Of a stretch of DNA of 64,000 nt, positions 44,500 through 56,507 are shown one piece after another (position 1 is the stretch's first letter; every line of letters begins with the position of its first letter). A program made the translations under genes and the position numbers. Under the pieces are notes generated by a model. That model saw only the letters and a program-made list of their open reading frames with translations. It was not told where the DNA came from and made no database searches. Origin of the DNA: Deroplatys truncata (taxonomy: Eukaryota; Arthropoda; Insecta; Mantodea; Mantidae); NCBI GenBank assembly GCA_030765065.1, contig CM060978.1, positions 59,052,421 through 59,116,420 on the forward strand. The letters are read 5' to 3'.

Positions 44500-45275
44500 C
44501 AGTATAAATCAGCGTTAAATAAAACCTTAGGTATGTGTATAGAATATTATACTATTTAAGGATAAATTCATTAAAAAATTTAGAGATTAGCATGGGACTA
44601 CTTTCCTGCGCGCATTGCTAGCGTATTGCACCACGGTGCACTGACCACGTGGGTTTGTTTAGCCGCGGATCAACCTAAGAGCGAATATAGTTTAGTTCAA
44701 AATTTGAAAGTAAATACTGTGTTCCTCTCACGAGAATGTATCTGTAAGGAATGTGTTGACATCAACAATTCTAGAGCTATCTCAGAAAGATTACGGCTCT
44801 ACTTTCAACATATCAACAAGTCTTAAGGCCTCTTAGAAAACATACGCTCTTCTGTTAGTAATGCTGAATGACCAGTTGCTTTCGTTTGCTTTCTCGTCAC
44901 TGACTTTAACAACGTTAGCAACTATTTCTCGGGTTGACTGTGTAGAGTTCTTCCTTTCTTACAGGGCATTGTAAATGACTTTATAAATCACTAGAAAACA
45001 CTTACACACTGCTCCAAGTGAAACAGGCTGTATAATGACGTTGCGCGAGGTTTTTAATGTAGATAGTAGATCTATTTATGACATCATTGTGATCTGCTGC
45101 GTGGTACTGCCCCCCTCACTCCTCTGGAGAGCAGAACACCCCGCAAACGTTTTCTCGTCAGAGGTCTACTGTACCTTCTCATATAATAAACTTTACTGTA
45201 CCAGGATGGCAGAGTTGATATTTTCTACACAAGAGTTTGAAAAACATTTGCTAACCTATAGTAGCGGTAACGGAG
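44500..45275. other. unassigned sequence
   Basis: Contains GGATGGCAGAGTTGATATTT and a few short frames that I cannot assign. Confidence 0.35.
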
Positions 45276-45276
45276 A

Positions 45277-45785
45277 ATATTGACTCCACCGAGCAAGATA
45301 GCTCTGCGGTAACGTGTTGAGGCTCGCTTTCGGGAGTTCCCGTCGACCGCCCACTCTGACCTGGGTTTTTTGAGGTTTTCTCTGGTCGGTAGGCGAATTA
45401 CAGAGTGGTATCTCATCTACCATCATTTACTTTTCCTGTATCATTTCACTTTCATTCCGTTTCCTTATCTTTCAGGTATGCTTCTAGGTTTCGTGGCGTA
45501 TTGTGGTGCCGGGCAGATTGCGCTTGCTAAAAGGAAATAGTACTCTCCGTGGACACTAGAGGGCTGATTGGTCGAGGGATCGTTTATCATCCTTTCTAGG
45601 CAACTTCAGCAGTGGGTCGGGTCTTTGAGCGTAAAAATGTTAGCGGTTTCCGCGTGTCTCTGTAGTCTGTCTGTATGTGGCCTGTAAACTCTTATCCCTT
45701 CCTTCTAGGGGGTGGTAGCCTCAATAAATCTATGTAGGTCGAGTGGGCGTGTATCCCCCTACGTTATATAACCTATATCTGTATC
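45277..45785 (+). mobile_element. SINE family 2
   Basis: Head CCACCGAGCAAGATAGCTCT; part of the B-box region is deleted (TTCGGGAGTTCCCGTCGACC). Body GTGGACACTAGAGGGCTG and CAGTGGGTCGGGTC matches 39339-39782. The 3' part is longer by the segment GGGGGTGGTAGCCTCAATAA. Confidence 0.75.
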
Positions 45786-46304
45786 TATAATGTCGCCTGT
45801 ACTGCTGTGCTGAGGAGACTGGGATGCTAGCACTTCGCTCCTTCTCTTCTTCTTATTCTTCTCTCGTCGTTGTAGTCCTAAGTTGCCTACATTTGCTTAG
45901 CTGCATTTATCTGGGATCGGGTAATGGGAGTTGAATAAAGTTACATGTTACTGATTGTCTGGACTTATTCCAGTTGAATAAAAAATAATAATGAAGCTAC
46001 TAGCCAGTTGCATATTATACCTACTTGTCTAGACCACTTTGCAATTCACCGAATTACATATTGTTTCCCCTTAACTACCCTTTACCTTGAACCCACATCT
46101 GAGTTCACACGCTTCTCACACAAACCAAAGTGGAGTGCACCTCTTGAAGATCAGAACTGGAAGAAGTTTATAGGAATTGTCAGCTTTTTATACCTATCGG
46201 GAATCGAAATGCCCTATCTTGCCAATATTAATTGGCGAGCCATTATTTAAGAAATTACAGTAAGATAATTATATGAAGTTTTAAAGGACTTTTCAGTAAA
46301 TCTT

Positions 46305-47116
46305 TGAGGCAGTATTTTTAACACTTAAATAATTTCAGTCTAATTATATAATATATATAATTCAATAACACCCCGCCTTAAAGGAATATGTGTATGTAAC
46401 AATATGTAAAAAGTGTATATTACAGTCATTGTATATTTTATATTATTGTATACATGTGTAATAATGTTATGTGAATGTATTACGTAATTTAATAATGTAG
46501 GAGCTGTGAGAATAATAGGTTAAAAGTTGCTAACAGTGAGGTAACAATGAGGTAACCTTGAGGCAATAATGAATTTGAAAGTTAAACAATACTACTTGTA
46601 ATTCTTGGAAGCAATAATGTAAATTTTAGAGACAGTTTAAAAATAGCCAATCAACAACCAGAAAAAGCTTTAGTTAAATAAAAGTATTCTATTGGATTAG
46701 GAATAGCCAATCAGAAATAGAAATACAGAAATTTACAAATTTAGGCGGTAGGAATCAAGTCAGTTGCTTATAGACAGCGCTTATAACTGGACTCGTTGCT
46801 TGCACACAGTGTTCCTAACCGGACGCGAGATGTGTCCTCGAGAAATTTAATACGTATTTTGTGTGAGAAAATAGTTTACGTGTTTAAAAAGTGCAAGTAT
46901 TTAATAAAAGAATCTTACAGCTCTCTATATCAGTGAAGTGTTATTTAAATCGTGTCAGGAGTGAATAAACAATTATAATCTGTGTACGTCTACAATACAA
47001 CAACAATTGGAGCCCAAAGCGTGGTGAAAATAACGTAATAATAAATTACTACATAAAATTGACGACCAACGTGAGGCAAACAACGTAAATAAAAATAATA
47101 ACCTCCATCTTTTACA
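46305..47116 (+). mobile_element. LTR-like unit A, copy 4
   Basis: From TGAGGCAGTATTTTTAAC through CCAATCAG boxes and GAATAAACAATTATAATC to about TTTTACA. It lacks the GCAGCCGAGGCAAAC block of other copies, so it has an internal deletion near 46995. It retains a primer-site-like TTGGAGCCCAAAGCGTGGTG. Confidence 0.6.
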
Positions 47117-47139
47117 GTTGATTGATGAAAAACAATTAA

Positions 47140-47523
47140 ATGATCTTTAATAGAAGAAATGGTTTGTTTAATATTGTACCTAAAACATTTTTGAAAAATA
47201 ATTGATTTATATTAAAAATAACTATGCTATTATATAAAAAAGTTTGGAATAATGCCTTAGCTGCAAATCTGTGGTAAAATTTTCAGCATTTTATGCCAAT
47301 TAATTTCAGAGATAATGGGGCATTTGTATAGAAAATTTTGGTTCTTCAGAAATGCACAAAAAAGATGAGAGAGCCTAAAACTATACGCAGCATTATTTTG
47401 AATTACATTTTAAAACAATTTAAAGTTATCGTACCTCTATGAAGTCTATATCAAAATGAGCGGGAGTTTTGAAATATTCATATTCAACTAAAACCTGAAT
47501 ATAGAAAAAGGTCATGAAAATCA
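47140..47523 (-). repeat. repeat E, longer copy
   Basis: It ends CAACTCCCCTTAA on the right, so the reverse strand begins TTAAGGGGAGTTG. Part matches 40165-40262. The TTAA end hints at another TTAA-targeting MITE, but the left end is unclear. Confidence 0.4.
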
Positions 47524-47717
47524 CCACTTCAACTCCCCTTAACCAACAAGACGCTAATTTTCCCATTGTAATATATAACGTGTTTCCGTATTGGCTGGTA
47601 TTTTTGGGGTCTCATGAAAATAAAATGAAATAATGCACGTTTTTTTCTTTGGCAAAATTTAACTACTTTGGTATTTCCAAGTTGCCTCTGTCTTTTTCTA
47701 ATCTTAACTATCTCACT

Positions 47718-48797
47718 TGATGCAGTAATTTGTATCACAAATTACTTAAATGTAAAGAATGATTATAATATGAATATGCATTTTTGTGTGACATTGATTT
47801 AAGATGTTTGCTGATTGTAATTATTGTTGAGAAGTAAGTTTTGCGATGTTATTATTAATGTTGTTTGTGTATGTGTGTTTACTTCACGCGGTGAAGCCAT
47901 ATTGTGACGTGATTCATTTGTTAGGCTTGTTAGCTCCATCTGGTGTTAGCAATTTGCGGCAGTATTAATGTTCGTTTGAAAGAATGCTACTGTTATTTTA
48001 TTTAATTTTGGTTCTCTGTCCTCCGGCTAGCTATTATCCTTTGGTCGGGCACTTCTCTGTATACAGGTTGTGTAAACGGAAAGGAATCTTTTATCCAAAG
48101 ATAACACTGATGAAGAAATTTGTTTTACACTTTTATTGTCGAACACGTTAACTATCACATTTACACATTGATCTTAACACTCGCCAAACTGAAACTGTTA
48201 TAATAACTTCATTACTGATCACTCTTAATTCGCGTACTTCAATCTTTTGTATAATTAACTTTATCACACTTGAGATTTTTCATAACTCTGTTACGCGTAA
48301 CCTGCAAATTGATATCCGAAGTGTGCCGTACAAATACTTTCGACGAACTGACGGGAATGCGACGTGTAGTGTACAAAGAATTTTGATGAACTGACCGGGT
48401 CTACCTCTAACCTACTCTTTTTATACTCCTTCACCCAGATATGCCTAAAGATTATAACTGAACTGCAATTGGCTAATAAAACGCGCCAACATTAGCGTCT
48501 ATTTTTATATCCAATGAAAATGATGAATACATATGCTCTAGGGAAATGTTCCAGAAGATTCTAAAAGAAAAACGCGCCAATATTACGTAACTTGCTCGTT
48601 TCCAATAATGATAAACAGCTCACCCCCTCGCTGCATTATTGTACGCTATTATTGACAGTTTCAGTAAGGTAGTATAAACTTACTTCCCAACAATAATTAC
48701 AATCAATATACATCTCAAATCAATGTCACATAAAAATGCATATTCATATTACAATCATTATTTACATTTAAGTAATTTGTGATACAAATTACTGCAT
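47718..48797. mobile_element. foldback unit enclosing an inverted LTR-like sequence
   Basis: Segments 47718-47865 and 48689-48797 are imperfect inverse copies; the outer ends read TGATGCAGTAATTTGTATCA and TGATACAAATTACTGCATCA. Each arm also holds the small palindrome AGTAATTTGTATCACAAATTA-CT. Between them, 47866-48688 is a minus-strand copy of the LTR-like sequence found in plus orientation at 48798-49650. No transposase is present. Confidence 0.6.
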
Positions 48798-49650
48798 CAG
48801 TTTATACCGCCTTACTGAAACTGACAATAATAGCGTGCAATAATGCAGCGAGGGGGTGAGCTGTTTATCATTATTGGAGACGAGGAAGTTACGTAATGTT
48901 GGCGCGTTTTTCTTTAGAATTTGCTGGAACATTTTCCCTAGAGCATATGTATTCATAATTTTCATTGGATATAAAAATAGACGCTAATGTGGGCGCGTTT
49001 TATTAGCCAATAGCAACTCAGTTATAATCTTTAGGCATATGGGGGTGTAGGAGTATAAAAAGGGCTAGGTTAGAGGTAAAGTCCTTCAGTCCGTCAGTTC
49101 ATCGAAAATCTTTGTACACTACACGTCGTCTTCACCTCAGTTCGTCGAAAATATTTGTAGGTTAAACGTCGTCTTCAGTCCAGCAGAAATATTTGTACAG
49201 TACACGTCGGCTATCGATTCGCAAGTTACGCGTAGCAGAGTTATGAAAAACCTCAAGTGTTGTAAATTTAATTACACAAAAAGTTGAAGCACGCGAATTA
49301 AGAGTGATCAGTAATGAAGTTATTATAACAGTTTCAGTTTGGCGAGTGTCAAGATCAAAGTGTAAATGTGATAGTGAATGTGTTCGACAATAAAAAGTGT
49401 AAAACAAATTCTTTCATCAGTGTTATCTTTGGATAAATGACTCCTTTCCGTTTACACAACCTGTATAAAGAGAAGTGCTCGACCAAAAAGATCATAGCTA
49501 GCCGGAGGACAGTGAACCAAAATTAAATAAAATCACAGTAGCATTTTTTCAAACAAACACTAAATACTGCCGCAAATTGCTAACACCAGATGGAGCTAAC
49601 AAACCTAACAAGGAATCACGTCACAAAATGGCTTCACCACGTGGAGTAAA
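48798..49650 (+). mobile_element. LTR-like unit B
   Basis: It has the layout of an LTR: upstream region with GCGTTTTATTAGCCAAT, TATA box GTATAAAAAGGG (TATA from 49054), an initiator TTCAGT with A at 49088, tandem repeats of about 44 bp (49085-49211) and AATAAAAAGTG near 49388. An inverse copy occupies 47866-48688. A tRNA-Lys-like primer site follows at 49689. No gag-pol is visible. Confidence 0.65.
49085..49211 (+). repeat. three 44-bp tandem repeats in LTR-like unit B
   Basis: Each unit contains a TTCAGTCC or TTCACC start, TCGAAAATCTTTGTACACTA-like sequence and ACGTCGTC. The inverse copy (about 48300-48390) has only two units, so copy number has changed between the two LTR-like sequences. 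Confidence 0.75.
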
Positions 49651-49688
49651 CACAAATACACAAACATTATAAATAATACCGTCGCAAA

Positions 49689-49710
49689 TTGGCTCCCAAA
49701 CGTGGGGCTC
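49689..49710 (+). promoter_or_regulatory. tRNA-Lys-type primer-binding-site-like sequence
   Basis: TTGGCTCCCAAACGTGGGGC matches, with few differences, the complement of the 3' end of insect tRNA-Lys (TGGCGCCCAACGTGGGGC). It lies about 40 bp after LTR-like unit B, where a retrotransposon primer site would be expected. Confidence 0.6.
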
Positions 49711-49719
49711 AACAAATTA

Positions 49720-50074
49720 AATATAACAGAAGTAAACCACTTCACACTCTCTCCAGGTGCTATTTATCCTAGCATCTTTCTCTTCGGTCACTTCTTTAGC
49801 CTACTCCCTGTGATAGGTTTTTTCCCATCCACCCTGTGTGGTTTGGATGTTAACTACTTGTGTTAGCCAGCTTCATGTACAACTTTTACCAATTACAATA
49901 ATCAGTTTTTAATTCATATTAATATCCTTATATTATATTACTTATTCACACATTTATTTAGTATTCCTGTCCGTTTTCTCACTATCTATTCTTTTTTAAT
50001 TAGTCTCCTTTTTATTACTTCCTATTTTGAGTTTCTTCCTATAGTGATTACTATTATACATAAATTTTTTAATT
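49720..50074. other. unassigned AT-rich sequence
   Basis: No internal retrotransposon coding sequence follows the primer-like site. Confidence 0.4.
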
Positions 50075-50562
50075 TTTCTACTACATATATTAAGTAGAAG
50101 TACTGTACTCCACCTAAAAATTCCATATCGAGATTTCACTGGAAATATATGTTTTCAGACCTCCTGAAGCGCCACCCAAAAAAAAAGAAAAAAAAACCCT
50201 CATTTTTAGAAAACGTCCGTGTGTGCTTGTATGTGTCTGTGAACAGCAGAACTCAAAAACGAAAAGTAAGATCTATATATATATATATATATACCAACCT
50301 TGGTATTTAAGTTCAGTATCTTCTAAAGATGCTACACGAAAATTTTCATGAAAATCCCCACACCAACTACACTTTGCATGGAGCAGTTTTTGAATTCTTT
50401 TATTTTTACTCTCTCTACTACGTATAGTAAAGTAGGGGAAGTATTGTATTCCACCCAAAAATTCAATACCGAGATTTCACCGGAAATACATGTTTTGAGA
50501 CCCCCTGAATCCAAAAAAGCAGTTTTAGAAACATGTCCGTGTGCGTGTCTGCGTTACAGTGC

Positions 50563-50593
<31 letters not shown>

Positions 50594-51838
50594 GTTGTGT
50601 GTGTGTGTATGTCTGTGAACAGCATAACTCAGAAACGAACAGTCGGATAAACACCAAACTTGGTATTTAGGTTCAGTATCTTCCAGAGATGCGACACGAA
50701 GGTTTTCAAGAAAATCCCTCCACCCCAGATTACCCTTTACAAACATTTTTCGAAAATTTTAATTTTATCAAAAAGGGCTCTAACGATTTAGATTAAAATA
50801 TCATATGTTTAAGATATTTTCATGACAAATGAAATGTATATCTCAAATTTTCTGGGAATGTCTCCAAAAGTATTCTTCATTGTGAACAACTTTTGCGTAA
50901 CTGGTAAACCATAAGAGATAGACGAAATTTCGATAGACTACACAAAAAATGTAGATCGAGTTAAAATACACAATTTGTGTCACACATTTTTTTGTTGAGT
51001 GAACCATTTTCGATATATTCCCTGTAATTCCCTTAAATTTTCCAATACTTATATTTTTTATGAAACTTGGTATTCATTTTTTTTGTCCTGATATTGCAGA
51101 GAATGGACTACTCCACATAGCAACCAGCTCTTAAAATATTTGACTATCGCTTAAAGCCTACCAATTCCCCTTGCATCTACAAGAAAATTAGCAATAAGAT
51201 TAAAATCTCGATATCTCGTCTAACATGAAGCATATGGGGAATAAGCGTTTGTAAAAATAGTTTTACAAGAGTGGAGACAGTCATGTGAGTGTAACACATC
51301 AGATTCTTTAAGAAATGGCGATTCTGATTAAAATATCGTATATTAAAAATATTTTATGACATATAAAACCTATATCTTAAAATTTCTGTAATAGCCTCTG
51401 AAGTCCTCTTCATTCGAAAGAAATTTTGTATAATCTTGTATAACTGCTAAACATCAAGCGATAGACAAAAACACACTATACAAAAACTATAGATATCTTT
51501 AAAGCACACCATTTAGTCAAATAACTTTTTTTGTGGCTTAAGCCATTTCTGAGATCTTTTTATTAATGGTTCGAATAAGTCCTGTCTACATTCAGTTGTT
51601 TCTCGCGATTGCATGAGAACAGTGTAAAATTTTAAGGTCAGTATCCAGTTCAGAAACAATTGACTATCGCTATACGCTTTGTATCTATAACAAAAATTGT
51701 AATGTAACGATTTCTGCAAAGGTTATTTGTATTAAAATGAAGTAGATAGAAAAATAAGGTTTAGTAAGAATATTTTGTATACCCATTAATAAATGATAAA
51801 GGGGAGAGAAGCTAATGTGAATGTAACAGTAACATTTT
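50075..51838 (-). mobile_element. Helentron-like H2-type copy hosting another copy
   Basis: The left part starts TTCTACTACATATATTAAG and runs to TTTTTGAATTCTTTTA. It resumes at 51304 with TTCTTTAAGAAATGGCG and runs to a decayed 5' end (GAATGTAACAGTAAC). The uninterrupted relative at 42309-43115 has these parts contiguous. A (TA)n run lies at about 50273-50293. Confidence 0.65.
50408..51303 (-). mobile_element. Helentron-like element, nested
   Basis: A complete 896-bp copy from ACTCTCTCTACTACGTATAG to GTGTAACACATCAGA, inserted in the T-run of the older copy. Its (GT)n tract at about 50563-50610 is long and compound. Confidence 0.75.
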
Positions 51839-51839
51839 T

Positions 51840-52262
51840 AGGTCATCTATACTTGGGGCCTGTTGATTAGATCAGTAAATAATTATAAATATATAAGCTC
51901 GTGACGAAGGGGTTATATTTTATGGTGCTGTAAAATACCTAAAAGGCATTATGGACCCTTTAAACAGAGCTATTTCATTTTTTGAATTTAGGTTAGAAAC
52001 AGTGACCCATAGGAGAGTTTGGCCATGCTGAGTGCTACTTGACGGTCGTTCCCGCCGCGCCACTACGACCACAGTTCCGCTCAGCAAACACAATCAGCGG
52101 CGCCGTCAAGGGGTGGAATATTTACGGGCCAGCCCACTAAATCACACTGTCTGCCGCGAGTCTTGTAACGTTTAGATAATACCGCTTCCTTCACACACAC
52201 AGCACTAATCGAGTTCCAACACTAATTACGCCAATTCGCAACTCCATGGTTTGGCGAACCGT
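51840..52262. other. unassigned sequence
   Basis: The patch 52050-52160 is GC-richer (CCGCCGCGCCACTACGACC). No match or coding frame. Confidence 0.35.
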
Positions 52263-52465
52263 TAAATGTACCATCACAGGCATTTCGCACATCCGTAACC
52301 ATAGCAACTTGCATGCTCTTCTGTGTTTCTCTCACTATAAAACTGTTGCTAAATGTTGGAAAACTGTACACTGTGTGTGTTTCCTGCCATGTCGATATGC
52401 ATTTGTTTCTAACCTGAAAGCAGTGGGGAAAATGAAACTTTACGTCTCATTAGATACAAGGCTCG
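52263..52465 (+). repeat. repeat D, copy 1
   Basis: TGTACCATCACAGGCATTTC, GTGTTTCTCTCACTATAAA and GTCGATATGCATTTGTTTCT match 56508-56715 in the same orientation. Its nature is unknown. Confidence 0.6.
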
Positions 52466-52850
52466 CCAGGCAGTTATGATCAACTTGGCTTTAAAATATT
52501 AGGAAAACATCTTGTGTTAGATTCACATTACGTTCTCTACCCAGTTTCATTTATTAATAACAGCTTATCTTAGAAAGCTTTTTTTCTGCCGAATTCATTT
52601 TAATCGAGACAAATCGAGACGCTATACGCTGACCTTAAAATTCCACACTATTTCCATGCAATTGCGAGAAACAAGTGAAGGTCGACAGGGCTTTAAAAGA
52701 ATAACAAGATATTGAACAATTCGAACCATTAATGACGGATATCTTGGAAATGGGTTATGCCATGTGAAAAGACCTACATTTTTGTGTAGTGCGTTTTCGT
52801 CTTTTGTTAACGTTTACCAGATTCTACAAACTTCCTTCTGAATGAAGACT

Positions 52851-53771
52851 TGAGGCAGTATCTTTAACACTTAAATGATCTCAGTATAATTGTATAATAT
52901 AAATTTAATAACAGCCCGCCTTAAAGCAATATGTGTATGTAACAGTATATGAAAAGTGTATATTACAGTCATTGTAAATGTTTATATTATTGTATCCATG
53001 TAACATTGTTATGTAAATGTATTACGTAATTTAATAATGTAGGAGCTGTAAGAGTAATAGGTTAAAAGTTGCTAACAATGAGGTAACAATGAGGTAACCT
53101 TGAGGCAATAATGAATTAGAACGTTTAAATGTTACTTGTGATTCTTGGAAGCAATAATGTAATTTTAGTGACAGTTTAGAAAATAGCCAATCAACAACAA
53201 GATAAAGCTTTAGTTAAATGAAAGTATTCTATTGGAGTAGGATTAGCCAATCAGAAACTTAAAAGGAGAAACATTTACAAATTGAGAATTTAGTTGACTG
53301 TAAACAGTGTTCCTAACCGGACACGAGACACGTCCTCGAGAAGTATAATTCGTATTCGTGTGAGACGAAAATAGTTTACGTGTTAAAAAGTGCAAGTAAT
53401 TAATAAAATAATCTCACAGCTCTCTATCAGTGAAGTGTTATTTAAATCGTGTCAAGCATTATTAAAAGGAGTGAAGTAAAATTATAATCTGTGTAAGTCT
53501 ACATTCTTAGTCGCATCACAACCCTGCCAAGACATCCATGTCTCTAAAATAAATACTGACACAGCCGAGGCAAACATAATATTTTTAAATTTCTTGACGA
53601 AGGCTACCGGGTATCATACGTGTGGTTGCAACTACTTCAAGTTCGGCTCCCCAACAGTTGAACTACAATACAACTCCTATAACAAAATAATTTCTTCAAA
53701 TTGACGCTCAAAGTGTGGTGCAAATAACGTAAAGATACTATCTACTTCCAATTTGCTTCCAAACGTGGGGC

Positions 53772-53830
<59 letters not shown>

Positions 53831-53854
53831 TACAACAAAATAACCATCTTCTCA
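52851..53854 (+). mobile_element. LTR-like unit A, copy 5, with target duplication
   Basis: A 1004-bp unit TGAGGCAGTATC to CATCTTCTCA, flanked by a perfect 4-bp GACT (52847-52850 and 53855-53858). It interrupts an H2 core, which rejoins well after its removal. The primer-site-like motif occurs three times near its right end (about 53638, 53695 and 53748), followed by a (TAA)n tract. Confidence 0.7.
53772..53830. repeat. (TAA)n microsatellite
   Basis: About 20 uninterrupted units inside the LTR-like unit, not seen in its other copies. Confidence 0.95.
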
Positions 53855-54013
53855 GACTTCACAGGCTATTTTCAGAACCTACAAGATAAACATTTTATTT
53901 TTCATGTAAATATTTTTAACATATAAAGGGTAATTGGGATTTTCTTGAAAATCTTCGTGTCACATCTTTGGAAGTTTGGTATTCATCTGAGTTTTCGTTT
54001 TTCAGTTATGCTG

Positions 54014-54015
<2 letters not shown>

Positions 54016-54090
<75 letters not shown>
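54016..54090 (+). repeat. (AC)n microsatellite, longest in the window
   Basis: About 37 perfect units at the usual Helentron-like microsatellite site. Confidence 0.95.
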
Positions 54091-54093
<3 letters not shown>

Positions 54094-54309
54094 CAATTTT
54101 ATAAAAATCTGATGTGATACATTCACATGACTTTCTCTACTCTCTCGTGTTTTCCATACTCCACAGTTTCCGCCACACACGTAATATAATTGCGTCAGTC
54201 CTCGCCTCTCTATGCTTCGAAGACTGCGCCGTTCGTTGCTGCCCTGGATTCGATGCCCGCCCTGGCTGGTTGATTTAATTGTGCGGTAATTCTCGCTGTT
54301 GTCCTGGCT

Positions 54310-55141
54310 AGTTGAACTCAGCGTGGATGTAAGCATGGACCTATCACGATTGCTAATAAGCTCGATGATCTCGGTAGTGGTACAAGGAGCTCAGAGGAGA
54401 ATTTACTACTCATCATAATGTTTGGGTAGCTGCAAATTATTGTCACTTCTCACTTTAAAACACTACATAATGTTCCTGTTCACTTATTACTTTATCTAGA
54501 ACTCGGAAATCACCGATATATTGTTAATTAATATGTGATTGGTCACATTTACGCTTCCGCACAAAACGCACACTATTTGCTCGCCAACTTTATCATACGG
54601 AGTAGTGTGGATTCCTCGTCTATATCAGGAAGTCAACTCCTCGATTTTTGGGTAAATATCAACTATTTATAGACCACGATCCCCACTTAAAATTTTGGGA
54701 TCTGATTTCTCATTGTAGGAATTTTCCGGTTCTCTCAGCATGGCTAAATATTATTTAATATATATATTTTTTTCTCATTGGCTATTTTGTATATATCATG
54801 TGACTTTTTCCCGGGCTTCTCCCGGTAATTTTCCGTTCTGTGTTATATTTTCCTCACTCCATACTTCCGGAGCGGAGACAAATAAGGTCATAAAAACTTG
54901 CCCTTCGGTTCTAACACAAAAGATCCCGGTTTTCTCTGCACATGTGAACAGCATATTTCTACCCTAACGGCAGAGTTCAAGACATTCTAAAACGTTATAT
55001 ACAAGACAAATATTACATTACACAAAATGACTATTTACACGGTGTTCACATTATACACATATATCATTCATATATCAAATTAATCACTAAATAAATTAAC
55101 ACATATAAAATTAATTCGGGCACATTCTGTCCCATAATACA
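54310..55141 (-). mobile_element. possible LTR (unit C), minus strand
   Basis: Minus strand starts TGTATTATGGGACAGAATGT and has a TATA-like TCTATAAATAG (plus coordinates about 54663-54673) and a following transcribed-like region. TG start and TATA position suggest an LTR. The other end and target duplication are not identified, and no second copy is present. A plain promoter-like coincidence cannot be excluded. Confidence 0.3.
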
Positions 55142-55768
55142 GTGCTTTTTCTTCACACTGTGACCACCGCGCGGGTCTTCGTGCGCCGGACGCCGTAGTT
55201 TGGACTCCCGCCGAAAGAGTTATAATTTCCTCGCATGTGACGCACCTCATAGCTACTAGTCGGCCACGTTATGAATGCGCTTGGAGGAGGGAGCCAGTGT
55301 TTTTTTGACACTGCCTAACGTCATCAAGGCTAGGGATCAGGGGGATGAGCGGAAGTCGATACGAGACTGAACAGTCACATAATGAAGGTATTACTAAGGC
55401 CTCATCCTCGTTAGTAAATGCAGCTCAGAACTGTGGAATTTTACCTGACTGTCCTTCCGATGCCCCGCCTTCTTGTTTCGTAACCCTTTAGTTCCTCTTT
55501 CCATCGCACGCACTCATCGTGGCTAACCAATACAGTTACAATGAAAACAAACACATAGCTGTTGATGTTGAAAACCTTGTCCTTCTCTACCCACACCTTT
55601 CTGGAATCTTCCCAGGAAGTGTTCATTCACAATGGAGAGTTCCATATCCGAAACGGAGTGAACTTCTTGCCTGTTTTCTTTTAGGTCTTACAATGTATGG
55701 GAGTTTGTTGCATATACCTTATTTTTTCATGCGATCATCAAAGTCGCGTACGTATCCGTAATTGTATT
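55142..55768. other. unassigned, GC-richer sequence
   Basis: Includes CCGCGCGGGTCTTCGTGCGC at about 55168. Short frames exist but show no family motif. The right part may be the decayed upstream region of the transposase relic. Confidence 0.35.
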
Positions 55769-55769
55769 T

Positions 55770-56150
55770 TGGGAAATGATGGCAGTAAATGACCCACGCG
55801 TAACATTCTTCCCTGACGAAGCATGGTTCCGTTTATATGGCTATGTTTCGTCGCAAAATAACATGTTGGAGTGCAGCGAAACCCGATTTTGCACGCAAGA
55901 TTCCCTTTTATAACGCGAAAATTGGTATGTAGTAAACGTATTACAGAATAGTTGGAATTTTATTCTTTGAATAAACAATAAATGCAGAGAGATACAGCAA
56001 TAACGTAATTACAGCATTTTTGAATAGCTAACCGACGTTGGATGTTTGTCTGGATTTACCAACAGGACTTTGTTCTGCGCATACAGTTGAAGAGTTATTA
56101 ATTTTAATTCAGGGATTTTTTTAGATAGTGTAATCAGTAAAGATATGGCC
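55770..56150 (+). pseudogene. transposase relic, catalytic region
   Basis: NDPRVTFFPDEAWFRLYGYV then SSQNNMLE matches the first catalytic region (FxDEAWFxLxGYVNSQN) of a common insect Tc1/mariner-type transposase. Frameshifted continuation gives PFYNAKIGM, INAERYSNNVITAFLN and a remnant of the next catalytic block. The protein start and end are missing. Confidence 0.6.
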
Positions 56151-56344
56151 CTTACGATCCCCTATTTAATTGTGTGTATTTTTAACTATAGGAGAACTTG
56201 AAAAGTAACGCGTGTGCATAAAAGTAAACGCAACAACTTTAAATATTGCAAAACTTAAACATTTAAAAGTATTTAAAAAGTACCGAAGGTTTATCTCAAA
56301 GTATTAAGCATACTTCGATACCAATGCGTATCGAGAGTATCGAG

Positions 56345-56492
56345 GCCCCATTCCTATAATTAACCTTCGCAGCATTCGCCTAACGACCCGGGAAAACTCC
56401 CGAAAAAACTCATGGGCCAGGAAGATCGGCCACGGGAATCGAGTCCAGGACCTTTCAAATGTGCGTTCACACGCGCCACCTCTCCCGGTATA
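56345..56492 (-). mobile_element. SINE family 2, head region only
   Basis: Reverse head: right end CACCTCTCCCGGTATA, B-box region GGGAATCGAGTCC, then GCATTCGCCTAACGACCCGG. Only about 150 bp are present. Confidence 0.65.
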
Positions 56493-56507
56493 GGACTTTT
56501 AATTTTC

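Larger units (their letters stand above)
52570..54108 (+). mobile_element. Helentron-like H2 element split by LTR-like unit A5
   Basis: Forward H2 core to TTCTGAATGAAGACT, then the LTR-like insertion, then resumption with CTTCACAGGCTATTTTCAG. It ends in a very long (AC)n and ACGGACAATTTTATAAAA; the terminal hairpin is lost. A fragment of another 5' end (TCTGATGTGATACATTCAC) follows at 54109. Confidence 0.6.

Noticed and set aside
53983-54336. A 117-codon minus-strand open frame with a run of alternating Val and Cys
   Set aside because: The run is the translation of the (AC)n microsatellite.
54310-55141. Confident call of a third LTR family
   Set aside because: Only one end and a TATA-like motif are visible, with no second copy or target duplication; reported at low confidence only.
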